Shown here piece after piece: positions 1 to 5,968 of a stretch of 7,673 nucleotides of DNA. This DNA is from Gemmatimonadales bacterium (GTDB lineage Bacteria; Gemmatimonadota; Gemmatimonadetes; Gemmatimonadales; GWC2-71-9). The position numbers and the translations under genes were made by a program. A model generated the notes under the pieces. That model was not told the origin of the DNA. It did no database searches and saw only the letters and a program-made list of their open reading frames with translations. The stretch spans positions 1 to 7,673 of the forward strand of contig JACCRH010000403.1 in NCBI GenBank assembly GCA_013813675.1, in the 5' to 3' direction. Within the stretch, counting starts at the first letter, position 1. Every line of letters begins with the position of its first letter.

Positions 1-278
1 TGGTCACCCCGATCGCGGCCCATACGCTCGCCGTCCGGCCGCTGGTGGTGCCGGCGACCTACCATATCGTGATCGAGCCGATCGCCGGCTGGGCGGACGA
101 CCTGCTGGTGTCGTTCGACGGCCAGACGGGCACCACGCTCGCGCCGGGCGAGAGCGTGGACGTGCGGCGGGCCGACCACCGGGTCTGTCTCATCCGCCTG
201 GGTGGCGACGGGTTCTTCAGCCGGATGCGGCAGAAGCTGCACTGGGGTGACCTGTCGGACCGGGAGGCGGTGGGGTGA
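1..278 (+). CDS. nadK: NAD kinase, C-terminal fragment (5' end outside window)
   Basis: The reading frame is open from base 3 and ends at TGA 276-278, giving the last 91 residues of a protein whose start lies left of the window. The fragment begins with VTPIAAHTLAVRPLVVPATY, which matches the conserved region of NAD kinases (usually 'TPICPHSL.NRPLV'), and continues with a DGQ motif and the closing 'FF..R.KL.WG' pattern (here FFSRMRQKLHWG) typical of the family's C-terminus. NAD kinase phosphorylates NAD to NADP in the cytosol using ATP or polyphosphate. The catalytic GGDG region is upstream and cannot be checked here. The gene lies 136 bp upstream of recN on the same strand, an arrangement common in bacteria, so co-transcription is likely. 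Identification rests on motif memory, not on a search. Confidence 0.9.
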   Translation, partial: VTPIAAHTLAVRPLVVPATYHIVIEPIAGWADDLLVSFDGQTGTTLAPGESVDVRRADHRVCLIRLGGDGFFSRMRQKLHWGDLSDREAVG

Positions 279-298
279 GGGGAGCGCGCACCCAACGA

Positions 299-389
299 TG
301 TCATCCCGAGGGAGCGCAGCGACCGAGGGATCTTGCCGGCGCAGATCTGGGAACGGCGAGCAAGATCCCTCGCTCCGCTCGGGATGACA
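299..389. repeat. REP/MITE-like imperfect palindrome between nadK and recN
   Basis: Left arm 299-336 and right arm 360-389 are inverted copies. Twelve outer bases (TGTCATCCCGAG) and twelve inner bases (GAGGGATCTTGC) match perfectly, while the middle differs: 14 bases in the left arm against 6 in the right. The spacer is 23 bp. Arms of the type 'TGTCATCCCGAG...GAGGGATCT' recur as dispersed extragenic palindromes in several high-GC bacterial genomes, so this is probably a multi-copy REP or MITE-like element rather than a gene-specific site. It carries no reading frame of interest. Transcribed from nadK it would fold into a long hairpin 25 bp upstream of the recN start, where it could attenuate, stabilise or delimit mRNA. 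No U-run follows the stem, so a simple rho-independent terminator is not supported. Confidence 0.85.
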
Positions 390-414
390 ACGACAGTATG
401 ACACCGCATAACCG

Positions 415-2085
415 GTGATCACCGAGCTCCGGGTCCGCGACCTCGCCACCATCGCCGACGTCACACTCTTGCTCGGCCCCGGCCTCAACGTGCTCACCGG
501 CGAGACCGGGGCCGGCAAATCGATGCTGGTGGACGCCCTCGCCCTGCTGCTCGGCGAGCGGGCCGCCAGCGGCGGGGTGCGTCCCGGCGCCGCCAAGAGC
601 ATCGTCGAAGGCGCCTTTGAGGGGGTGGACCGGGCCGCCCGCCAACGGATCGAGACTCTCGGCCTCGATCTCGACGAGGGCCGCCTGATCGTCAGGCGGG
701 AGGTGTCGGCGGAGGGTCGCTCGAGGGCATGGGTGAACGGAAGCCCGACCACCGCCGCGGTGCTCGGCGAGCTGGGCGCGCTGGTGGTGGATCTGCACGG
801 ACAGCACGAGACCCAGTCGTTGCTCCACGCCGACGCGCAGCGCGATATCCTCGACGCCTTCGCCCACGCGGAGGCGGAGCGCGCGGCGGTGGCGGAGGCG
901 CACGCGGCGCTGCACCTGCTGCGCGGTGAGGAGACCTCGCTGGCGGCCCGGCGCGATGAAATCCGGCGGCGAGCCGACTACCTGCGCCACGTCGTGAGCG
1001 AGATCGATGATGCCAGGCTCCAGCCGGGAGAGGACGTAGCGCTCCAGACCGAGGCCCGGCGGCTGAGCCAGGCCGGGGCGCTGGCGGAGCATGCGCAGCG
1101 GATCGCCGATGCCCTGGAGGGCGAGGACGGCAACGCCCTCGGCGCGGTCACCGCCGCCGATCGCGCCCTCGCGGCGTTGCAGAAGGTGGACCCGTCCGTC
1201 GCCGGCTGGCGGGAGATGCTCGACGCGGCCTACGCCAACCTCTCGGAGCTGTCGCGGCTCGCCGCCGTCTATGCCGGGGAGGTGCAGGAAGATCCGGAGC
1301 GGCTCGCGGAGGTCGAGCGCCGGCGGGACCTGCTCTTCCGTCTCACCCAGAAATACGGCGCCACGGTGGAAGCCGTGCTCGCGGCGCGGGACCAGGCGGC
1401 AGGGGAGCTCGACCTGCTCGATACTGCCGACCTAGACCTCCGTGCGATCGCCGCCCGGCGCGCCGCGGCGGAAGGGGCTCTGGCTGCCGCCGGGGCTGCG
1501 CTATCCGAGCGGCGGAGAGAGGCCGGCGACCGCCTGGCACGGGGGGTCAACCGGATCCTGCCGCAGCTTGGACTACCGGGCGGCAAGCTCGCGGTCGAGC
1601 TGCTGCCGCTACCGGAGCCGGCGTCGCACGGGCGGGAGACGGTGCAGCTCAGCGTCCGGCTCAATGTCGGGCTCGACGCCAAGCCGCTCGCGCGGGTGGC
1701 CTCGGGGGGCGAGCTCTCCCGGCTGATGCTCGCGCTCAAGGTGGTGCTCGCCCGGCACGACGCGATTGCCACGCTGGTGTTCGACGAGGTGGACCAGGGA
1801 ATCGGCGGCGAAGTCGGCGCCCAGGTGGGTGGCGCGCTGGCGGAAGTGGCGGAGCGGCATCAGGTGCTGGTGATCACCCATCTGCCGCAGATCGCGGCCC
1901 GGGCCGACCGCCATCTGGTGGTGTCGAAGGAGGCCAGGGGAGGGATCGCCACCAGCGACGTGCAGGTGATCCACGGGGAAGACCGGGTGGGCGAGATCGC
2001 GCGGATGCTGGGGGACGCCGAGGGAGAGGCGGCGCGGCGCCATGCGCAGGTGCTGCTTCGGAAGGAGAAGGCGCCCCGGCGCTAG
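415..2085 (+). CDS. recN: DNA repair ATPase RecN
   Basis: A 556-residue protein, the usual RecN length. RecN is an SMC-like ABC ATPase acting in recombinational repair of double-strand breaks on the nucleoid. Visible motifs: N-terminal MITELRVRDLATI, matching the family start; Walker A GETGAGKS at residues 29-36; the conserved DLHGQHE block at 126-132; a long Ala/Glu/Arg-rich central stretch of about 150-380 that fits the coiled-coil arms; ABC signature SGGE at 430-433; Walker B TLVFDEVD at 453-460 with D457 and E458; and the H-loop ITHLPQIAA with H489. The start is GTG 415: an in-frame TAA lies at 409-411, and the N-terminus aligns with the family from this codon. No Shine-Dalgarno sequence is visible upstream. 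The stop overlaps the stop of the convergent membrane-protein gene. All ATPase motifs are intact. Confidence 0.97.
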   Translation: MITELRVRDLATIADVTLLLGPGLNVLTGETGAGKSMLVDALALLLGERAASGGVRPGAAKSIVEGAFEGVDRAARQRIETLGLDLDEGRLIVRREVSAEGRSRAWVNGSPTTAAVLGELGALVVDLHGQHETQSLLHADAQRDILDAFAHAEAERAAVAEAHAALHLLRGEETSLAARRDEIRRRADYLRHVVSEIDDARLQPGEDVALQTEARRLSQAGALAEHAQRIADALEGEDGNALGAVTAADRALAALQKVDPSVAGWREMLDAAYANLSELSRLAAVYAGEVQEDPERLAEVERRRDLLFRLTQKYGATVEAVLAARDQAAGELDLLDTADLDLRAIAARRAAAEGALAAAGAALSERRREAGDRLARGVNRILPQLGLPGGKLAVELLPLPEPASHGRETVQLSVRLNVGLDAKPLARVASGGELSRLMLALKVVLARHDAIATLVFDEVDQGIGGEVGAQVGGALAEVAERHQVLVITHLPQIAARADRHLVVSKEARGGIATSDVQVIHGEDRVGEIARMLGDAEGEAARRHAQVLLRKEKAPRR

Positions 2086-2522
2086 AGTTGCGGCCCCGGT
2101 TTGGCCTGGCGCCAAGTGAGCGCCACCAGCATCCCGGTGAGATTGGCTCCCGCGCACACCGCGCCCGCCATGATCAGGTAGCGGGCGCTCCATCGCAGCA
2201 CCGTCAGGCTGTCGATCGTCACCGCCACCAGCATGAGCTTCACGCTGAGCAGCGCCGCCGCGGCGGAGAAGAGCAGGAGCTGCACCAGGAGCAACGGCCG
2301 GTATCCCATCCCCGCATACATCCAGTACAGCGCGAGTCCCACCAGCAGCCACGCGAAGATCGCGGTGCGCGTACTCCGGCCGAGCAGCGGCAGGTCGCGC
2401 AGCAGCGGCGTCACCAGCAGCGCGAGCGCCGCGAGCATCAAGAGGAGGATCAACACCGAGCGGCGCAGTTCGCCCGGGGTGGCGTCTTCGGCGGTGTGTT
2501 CGGCGGGCCCGCGCAGGTTCAT
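2082..2522 (-). CDS. Small multi-pass membrane protein of unknown function (146 aa)
   Basis: Not recognised as a named family. The 146-residue product begins with a soluble, charged N-terminus of about 20 residues and then has four hydrophobic segments at roughly 22-41, 53-71, 76-100 and 113-136, so it is predicted to be an inner-membrane protein. It ends with a short basic and proline-containing tail (RQAKPGPQL). Its ATG overlaps the TGA of the upstream 115-residue membrane-protein gene in an ATGA arrangement, implying translational coupling and possibly a joint complex. Its TAG stop shares the palindrome CTAG (2082-2085) with the recN stop on the other strand. Coding status is supported by the hydrophobic pattern and the coupling; the opposite-strand frames read as Arg/His/Gln-rich nonsense. 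Function is unknown. Confidence 0.75.
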   Translation of the reverse strand: MNLRGPAEHTAEDATPGELRRSVLILLLMLAALALLVTPLLRDLPLLGRSTRTAIFAWLLVGLALYWMYAGMGYRPLLLVQLLLFSAAAALLSVKLMLVAVTIDSLTVLRWSARYLIMAGAVCAGANLTGMLVALTWRQAKPGPQL

Positions 2523-2866
2523 CGTGTCCTCAGTCGGCCGTCGAGTAGGACCCTGAGAGTGCTCTTGTCCTGGACCCGGAGCGAGCGCGCCACCAGGCCG
2601 AGCCCGCCCGCCAGCAGGATCAGGAGCAGTAAGGTGTCGAACAGCGAAGTGGGTCTGAAGTACACGTGGAGGTTGGCGATGGTGCCGACGAGAATGATGA
2701 GGGCGCCGGCGGCGGTGAGGAGCATGAGGAGCGGCACGAGCGACAGGCCGAAGGCGTTGTATCCCCAGAATTGCCAGAGACCCGACGTGACCGTGACCCG
2801 CGTGAGCATGGCGAGACCGGCGAAAAACCTGCCGAGCCCGCCCGGTGTCCCACCCGCGCCTTTCAT
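2519..2866 (-). CDS. Small membrane protein of unknown function (115 aa)
   Basis: Not recognised as a named family. The 115-residue product has an N-terminal Gly-rich and partly amphipathic region (1-35), two clear hydrophobic segments at about 42-64 and 77-95, and a basic cytosolic-looking C-terminus ending RLRTR. A short GAGG-type Shine-Dalgarno sequence lies about 6-10 bases upstream of the ATG at 2866. The stop overlaps the start of the next gene (ATGA), so the two are expected to be translated together. It lies 81 bp downstream of the outer-membrane-protein gene on the same strand and may share its transcript. A TACTAT hexamer in that gap on the - strand could be a -10 element, but no good -35 accompanies it. 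Function cannot be assigned from sequence. Confidence 0.72.
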   Translation of the reverse strand: MKGAGGTPGGLGRFFAGLAMLTRVTVTSGLWQFWGYNAFGLSLVPLLMLLTAAGALIILVGTIANLHVYFRPTSLFDTLLLLILLAGGLGLVARSLRVQDKSTLRVLLDGRLRTR

Positions 2867-2947
2867 CCGCCGCCTCGCATGGTCGGAATCATCCCCCGAA
2901 TAGTATGTCGGAAACCCGGCGGCGGAACGGCCCGGGTGAATTCGAGT

Positions 2948-4483
2948 TCACCAGACGCTGAAATAAAGGCGGAGCCGAGCCCGGATCCGATGGGTATCGG
3001 GCACGATGCCGCCGGAGGCGGAGACGATCCGTTCATAGGCCCAGCCCGCGTCCACCGGGAGACCGGTACCCCCCTGGCGCAGCGCGCCGGGATTGGAATA
3101 GGTGACCCCGATGCTCACCAGCGCGGCGCTGGCATCCGTGGCCTCCGCGAGCACACCGGGGTCCACTCCGGGGATCGCATCGGCTTCGCTGGAGTATTCG
3201 ACGGCGTCCCTGCCTCGCGACCACCGCTCCAACGAGCCGATAAGCGCGAAAGTGCGAGCAATCCGGAAGAACGGCCGGACCGCCAGGCTGGTCACGTCAC
3301 CCGGATCGAGCCGGACGGATGCCAACAGGTCCCGCGAAGGAAAGGGCTGGGTGAAGGGAGCCACCCGCTCGACGACGTCGCCTGCCAGTTGCCGGCTGTA
3401 GCCGCCCTCCAAACGCACGCCGACCGCGCCGGCGCCGAGGTCCACCACGCCCCGCAGCTCCAGGTCGGTCTGCCCGTCGCCGGTGCCGACGGCGAGCAAC
3501 CGGTCCGTCCTGGCGCGGGTGCCGGTCGGAAACCGGATCAGTCCCTCGGCCGCGGCGCGGAGGCCTCCCCTCCGTCCACCGCGGTCCCAGCGGTCGGCGA
3601 TGGTCACCGCGACCCCGGCTTCGGCATCTCCGCGGAACGTCACCTCGGACTCGCCGGTCTGAAGACCGATCGGACCGAAGGGATCGCTGATGGCCGATGC
3701 GACCTCGTCGGCGGTCGCCGGCGCCTCCGGCAGAGAGGGGCTGGTGGCGAATCCACCGACGCCCAGATCGGTGCCGAGCGTGGTCTGCAGGGTGGCGACG
3801 CGGGCGGCGAGCGCGGTACCGGCTTCGCTGCCGCCGGTGGGAACGAACGGCGAGGCGGTAGTGGGATCGCCGAGCAGCGCGAAAAGGTCGTCGAACAGCA
3901 CGCCGCCCTGCGACAGCGTCGTCTCGGCGAGCGCGCGGCGGGCGGGATCGGCATCGTAGGCGCCGGCGGCGATCTGTGCCGCCAACGTAGTCAGCGCCGT
4001 CTCGAATTGGCTGAAGAAGGGATCCTGGGCGGCCGCGCCCGGATTGAGGCCGGCGTTGGCGCCCGCGGGGTCGAGGTCGAGCGCGGTCTGGACCCGGACC
4101 CGCGCGAGCGGCAGGCGGCCGAACACTGCGATGGACCGGGTGACGCCGAGGGTGAGGCCCAGGACGGCGCCGCTCACGTCGGCCTGCGCGTCGGCGGCGA
4201 GGGCGCCTAGATTGAGCCGAAGCCCGCCGAGTCCGGTCACCCGCTGGAGGATGGTATCGTAGGGCGCGAGGAGGGGAAGCAGGTCGCTGTCGACCTCGCC
4301 GGTGAGATCGGTGCCGAGGCCCTCCCGGCGGCCGTCGCGGAAGCGCTTGTCCCACGAGTCGAAGGCGCCGTCCACCTCGAACCGAAGCACCCCGGGGGGA
4401 ACACCCACGGGCGCGAGCTGAGCCCGCGCCGCTGAGGGCGCCCACAAGCAGACCAAGACTCCCAGGCACCGCGCGCCATACAC
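2948..4483 (-). CDS. Predicted outer-membrane beta-barrel protein with signal peptide
   Basis: Start chosen at GTG 4481-4483, giving 511 residues: a GGAGGG Shine-Dalgarno at 4490-4495 sits 6 bases upstream (the adjacent GTG at 4484-4486 would be only 3 bases away), and translation begins with a good signal peptide. That signal peptide is MYGARCLGVLVCLWAPSAARA, hydrophobic core at about 6-16, cleavage predicted after A21 (motif ARA before Q22). The mature part has repeated alternating hydrophobic/polar strands, is rich in Gly, Asp and Arg, and ends in an aromatic residue (...RLYFSVW), the usual signature of a beta-barrel assembled by BAM. A helical Ala-rich stretch (roughly 140-245) interrupts the strands. 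The open frame continues upstream through galK to about 5812, but that extension is antisense shadow. Family and ligand unknown; it could be a transporter or porin-like protein. Confidence 0.78.
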   Translation of the reverse strand: MYGARCLGVLVCLWAPSAARAQLAPVGVPPGVLRFEVDGAFDSWDKRFRDGRREGLGTDLTGEVDSDLLPLLAPYDTILQRVTGLGGLRLNLGALAADAQADVSGAVLGLTLGVTRSIAVFGRLPLARVRVQTALDLDPAGANAGLNPGAAAQDPFFSQFETALTTLAAQIAAGAYDADPARRALAETTLSQGGVLFDDLFALLGDPTTASPFVPTGGSEAGTALAARVATLQTTLGTDLGVGGFATSPSLPEAPATADEVASAISDPFGPIGLQTGESEVTFRGDAEAGVAVTIADRWDRGGRRGGLRAAAEGLIRFPTGTRARTDRLLAVGTGDGQTDLELRGVVDLGAGAVGVRLEGGYSRQLAGDVVERVAPFTQPFPSRDLLASVRLDPGDVTSLAVRPFFRIARTFALIGSLERWSRGRDAVEYSSEADAIPGVDPGVLAEATDASAALVSIGVTYSNPGALRQGGTGLPVDAGWAYERIVSASGGIVPDTHRIRARLRLYFSVW

Positions 4484-4489
4484 CACAGT

Positions 4490-4495
4490 CCCTCC
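4490..4495 (-). promoter_or_regulatory. Shine-Dalgarno of the outer-membrane-protein gene
   Basis: On the - strand this reads GGAGGG, 6 bases before the second of two tandem GTG codons and 3 bases before the first. Normal spacing favours the second GTG (4481-4483) as the start. The site lies inside the roughly 18 bp gap between the divergent starts of this gene and galK. Confidence 0.65.
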
Positions 4496-4501
4496 AGAGA
4501 G

Positions 4502-5665
4502 ATGTCGAGCCCGATGACGCGATTGTCGCCCGTGAGACTGGCAAGTTCGCTGTTCGAGTCCTCGTTTTCCAGCCGTCCCGCGGTGGCGGTCTCCGCGCCG
4601 GGGCGGGTCAATCTGATCGGCGAGCACACCGACTATAACGGGGGGCCGGTGCTTCCGGTGGCGCTGGAGCGGCGCACCGCCGTCACGGCGGCGCTGGAGG
4701 ATGGGTGGTTCTTCGTTTCCGTGCTGGACGCGACGGTGCGAGGGGTGGAGATCGAGCGCCCACTCCGCGGCGACTGGACCGACTATCTGGTCGGCGTGGT
4801 GCGGGAGCTCCGGGCGATCGGCGCGGCGCCGACGGGGGCCCGCGTCGCGGTGGCTTCCACCCTGCCGGTGGGGGCGGGGCTCTCGTCCTCCGCGGCGCTC
4901 ACGGTGGCGGCGGCCAAGGCGTTGAGTCTCCTGGGGGGTCGGAGGCTGACGCCGGGGCAGTTGGTCGAGGTCGCCTATCGTGCGGAGCACGACCAGGTCG
5001 GGGTGCACTGCGGGCGGATGGATCAGACCATCGCGGCGCACGGCGCCGCGGGCACCGCGCTGCTCTTCGAGACGGCGACCGGCTCGATCCAGCGGGTTCC
5101 ATTTCCCGGGCGGATGTGGGTGGTGGAGACGGGCGTCTCGCATCGGCTGAGCGAGGGCGAGCTGAACCAGCGGCGGCGGGAGTGCGAAGAGGCGCTGGCT
5201 CTGTGCCGGCGGGTGTGGCCGGGCCTGGCGCACCTGGCGGATCTGTCGACCGACGATCTGCCGACGGTCAAGGCGAGTCTCGCTCCCGAGCTGGCGGCGC
5301 GGGTGCGGCATGTGGTGACGGAGACCTTTCGCACCCGGATGGCGGCGGACGCGCTGGCGCGGGGGGACATGGGGCAACTCGGCTGGCTCCTGGCGCAGGG
5401 GCACGAATCGCTGAGGGTGGATTTCCAGTCGACTGTCGTCGAGGCCGACGCGATCGTGGAGCTGGCGATGGAGCAGGGCGCGCATGGGGCCCGGCTGACC
5501 GGGGCGGGCTGGGGCGGGGCGGTGGTGGTGCTGACGCCGGAGGATCGAAGCGCGCGGATCATGGCCGAGATCACCCGCGGCTTCGCTGGGCGGTTCGGGC
5601 GCGAGCCGGTGATCTGGAGCTCGCGGCCGGCGTCGGGAGTGCGGCGGGAGACGGTGCGGGGGTAG
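4502..5665 (+). CDS. galK: Galactokinase (GHMP kinase family)
   Basis: A 387-residue protein of the usual length. Galactokinase phosphorylates alpha-D-galactose at C1 with ATP, the first committed step of the Leloir pathway in the cytosol. Motifs: galactokinase signature GRVNLIGEHTDY at 34-45, with R35, E41, H42 and D44 in the positions known to contact sugar and phosphate; GHMP ATP-binding loop LPVGAGLSSSAA at 121-132; the catalytic-Asp block CGRMDQ with D174 (most galactokinases have CGIMDQ); and the C-terminal motif RLTGAGWGGAVVVL at 331-344. ATG 4502 gives a slightly long N-terminus; ATG 4514 is an alternative that fits the family length equally well, and neither has a strong Shine-Dalgarno. 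No galT, galE or galactose transporter is visible. A related sugar kinase with another substrate cannot be excluded. Confidence 0.92.
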   Translation: MSSPMTRLSPVRLASSLFESSFSSRPAVAVSAPGRVNLIGEHTDYNGGPVLPVALERRTAVTAALEDGWFFVSVLDATVRGVEIERPLRGDWTDYLVGVVRELRAIGAAPTGARVAVASTLPVGAGLSSSAALTVAAAKALSLLGGRRLTPGQLVEVAYRAEHDQVGVHCGRMDQTIAAHGAAGTALLFETATGSIQRVPFPGRMWVVETGVSHRLSEGELNQRRRECEEALALCRRVWPGLAHLADLSTDDLPTVKASLAPELAARVRHVVTETFRTRMAADALARGDMGQLGWLLAQGHESLRVDFQSTVVEADAIVELAMEQGAHGARLTGAGWGGAVVVLTPEDRSARIMAEITRGFAGRFGREPVIWSSRPASGVRRETVRG

Positions 5666-5674
5666 GGGGCGCCG

Positions 5675-5701
5675 TTGGGGCAGCGCTGGGCGGCGTATAT
5701 T
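5675..5701 (+). promoter_or_regulatory. Candidate promoter of the tRNA-Leu gene
   Basis: A TATATT hexamer at 5696-5701 matches the -10 consensus at five of six positions and stands out in GC-rich sequence. TTGGGG at 5675-5680 could serve as -35, with a short 15 bp spacer. Transcription would start about 7 bases before the tRNA. The -10 is convincing; the -35 is weak. Confidence 0.45.
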
Positions 5702-5714
5702 TGTGGGCCGTCCC

Positions 5715-5798
5715 GCCCGGGTGGCGAAACTGGCAGACGCTTGGGACTTAAAATCCTTTGGGGGCAACCCCGTGCGGGTTCGATTCCCGCCCCGGGCA
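5715..5798 (+). tRNA. tRNA-Leu (anticodon UAA)
   Basis: An 84-nt class II tRNA reading UUA codons. Acceptor stem GCCCGGG (5715-5721) pairs perfectly with CCCGGGC (5791-5797), discriminator A at 5798, no encoded CCA. The D arm has GCG/CGC pairs and a GG in the loop (5732-5733). The anticodon loop CTTAAAA (5747-5753) gives anticodon TAA at 5749-5751. The long variable arm typical of tRNA-Leu has a GGGG/CCCC stem with a GCAA loop (5760-5771). The T arm GCGGG-TTCGATT-CCCGC (5774-5790) is canonical. The anticodon stem is weaker than usual: one G-T wobble (5745/5757) and a T-T mismatch at its base (5742/5758). The integrase gene begins 170 bp downstream, so the 3' half is a likely integration target. 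Confidence 0.93.
5774..5798 (+). other. Probable attachment-site core in the tRNA-Leu 3' end
   Basis: Inferred from context: a tyrosine recombinase gene directly follows the tRNA, and such integrases commonly recombine in the T arm and acceptor 3' strand, restoring an intact tRNA. After A5798 the sequence turns abruptly less GC-rich (TCTTCTTCCATCACATAAG). No second copy of this segment is seen elsewhere in the window, so the exact core cannot be drawn and the partner site must lie beyond the right edge. Confidence 0.45.
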
Positions 5799-5863
5799 TC
5801 TTCTTCCATCACATAAGTTTACCGATGCGGCCTCCTTGCAGTCAAGCCTAGAGCCGGCGGGCT

Positions 5864-5940
5864 ACCTGTGACGAAATTGTGCCGCAATTCTTCCAATCCC
5901 CCTTCACGGCGACTACCGGCGCGGATGTTGCGGCACAGGT
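5864..5940. promoter_or_regulatory. Inverted repeats upstream of the integrase
   Basis: TGTGCCGCAA at 5878-5887 and TTGCGGCACA at 5928-5937 are perfect 10 bp inverted copies 40 bp apart. The right arm extends to TTGCGGCACAGGT (5928-5940); the extra bases are matched by a separate ACCTGTG at 5864-5870, as if the left arm were split by an insertion. The left 10-mer also lies in a small local palindrome (AATTG-TGCCG-CAATT). Lying between the tRNA and the integrase start, these are candidates for integrase or excisionase arm-type sites, or an operator controlling the integrase. The pairing is seen directly; the role is inferred. Confidence 0.45.
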
Positions 5941-5956
5941 GTCAAGCATCCCAATC

Positions 5957-5963
5957 GGAGGAG
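5957..5963 (+). promoter_or_regulatory. Shine-Dalgarno deciding the integrase start
   Basis: GGAGGAG lies 5 bases before GTG 5969. The upstream in-frame GTG at 5879 has no comparable site and would add a 30-residue extension of low-complexity character covering the inverted repeats, so 5969 is preferred. Confidence 0.7.
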
Positions 5964-5968
5964 AGCCC

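Noticed and set aside
2867..2947. Possible terminator or promoter between the outer-membrane-protein gene and the 115-residue gene
   Set aside because: Only a 5 bp GC stem followed by TTT on the - strand and an isolated TACTAT hexamer are visible; neither is strong enough to annotate.
2666..4210. A + strand 514-codon open frame
   Set aside because: It is antisense to the outer-membrane-protein gene and part of the membrane-protein gene, with low-complexity Gly/Arg/Glu composition typical of high-GC shadows.
5670..5695. CGCCG...CGGCG inverted repeat with an inner CAGCGCTG, a possible galK terminator
   Set aside because: The loop is large, there is no real T-run (TATATTTG follows), and the segment overlaps the better-supported tRNA promoter.
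4705..5751. A + strand 348-codon frame overlapping galK
   Set aside because: It is the alternate frame of galK, extremely Gly/Arg/Ala-rich and without motifs.
4487..5812. A very long - strand open frame continuing upstream of the outer-membrane-protein gene through galK and the tRNA
   Set aside because: It is antisense to galK, which has clear motifs. The part over the tRNA reads GNRTRTGLPPKDFKSQASAS, a familiar spurious product of antisense tRNA-Leu. The translated extension is Arg/Pro/His-rich nonsense, and the real gene has its own Shine-Dalgarno and signal peptide at 4483.
5879..5968. A 30-codon N-terminal extension of the integrase from GTG 5879
   Set aside because: It has no Shine-Dalgarno and would cover the inverted repeats, while GTG 5969 has GGAGGAG at good spacing and gives a normal integrase N-terminus.
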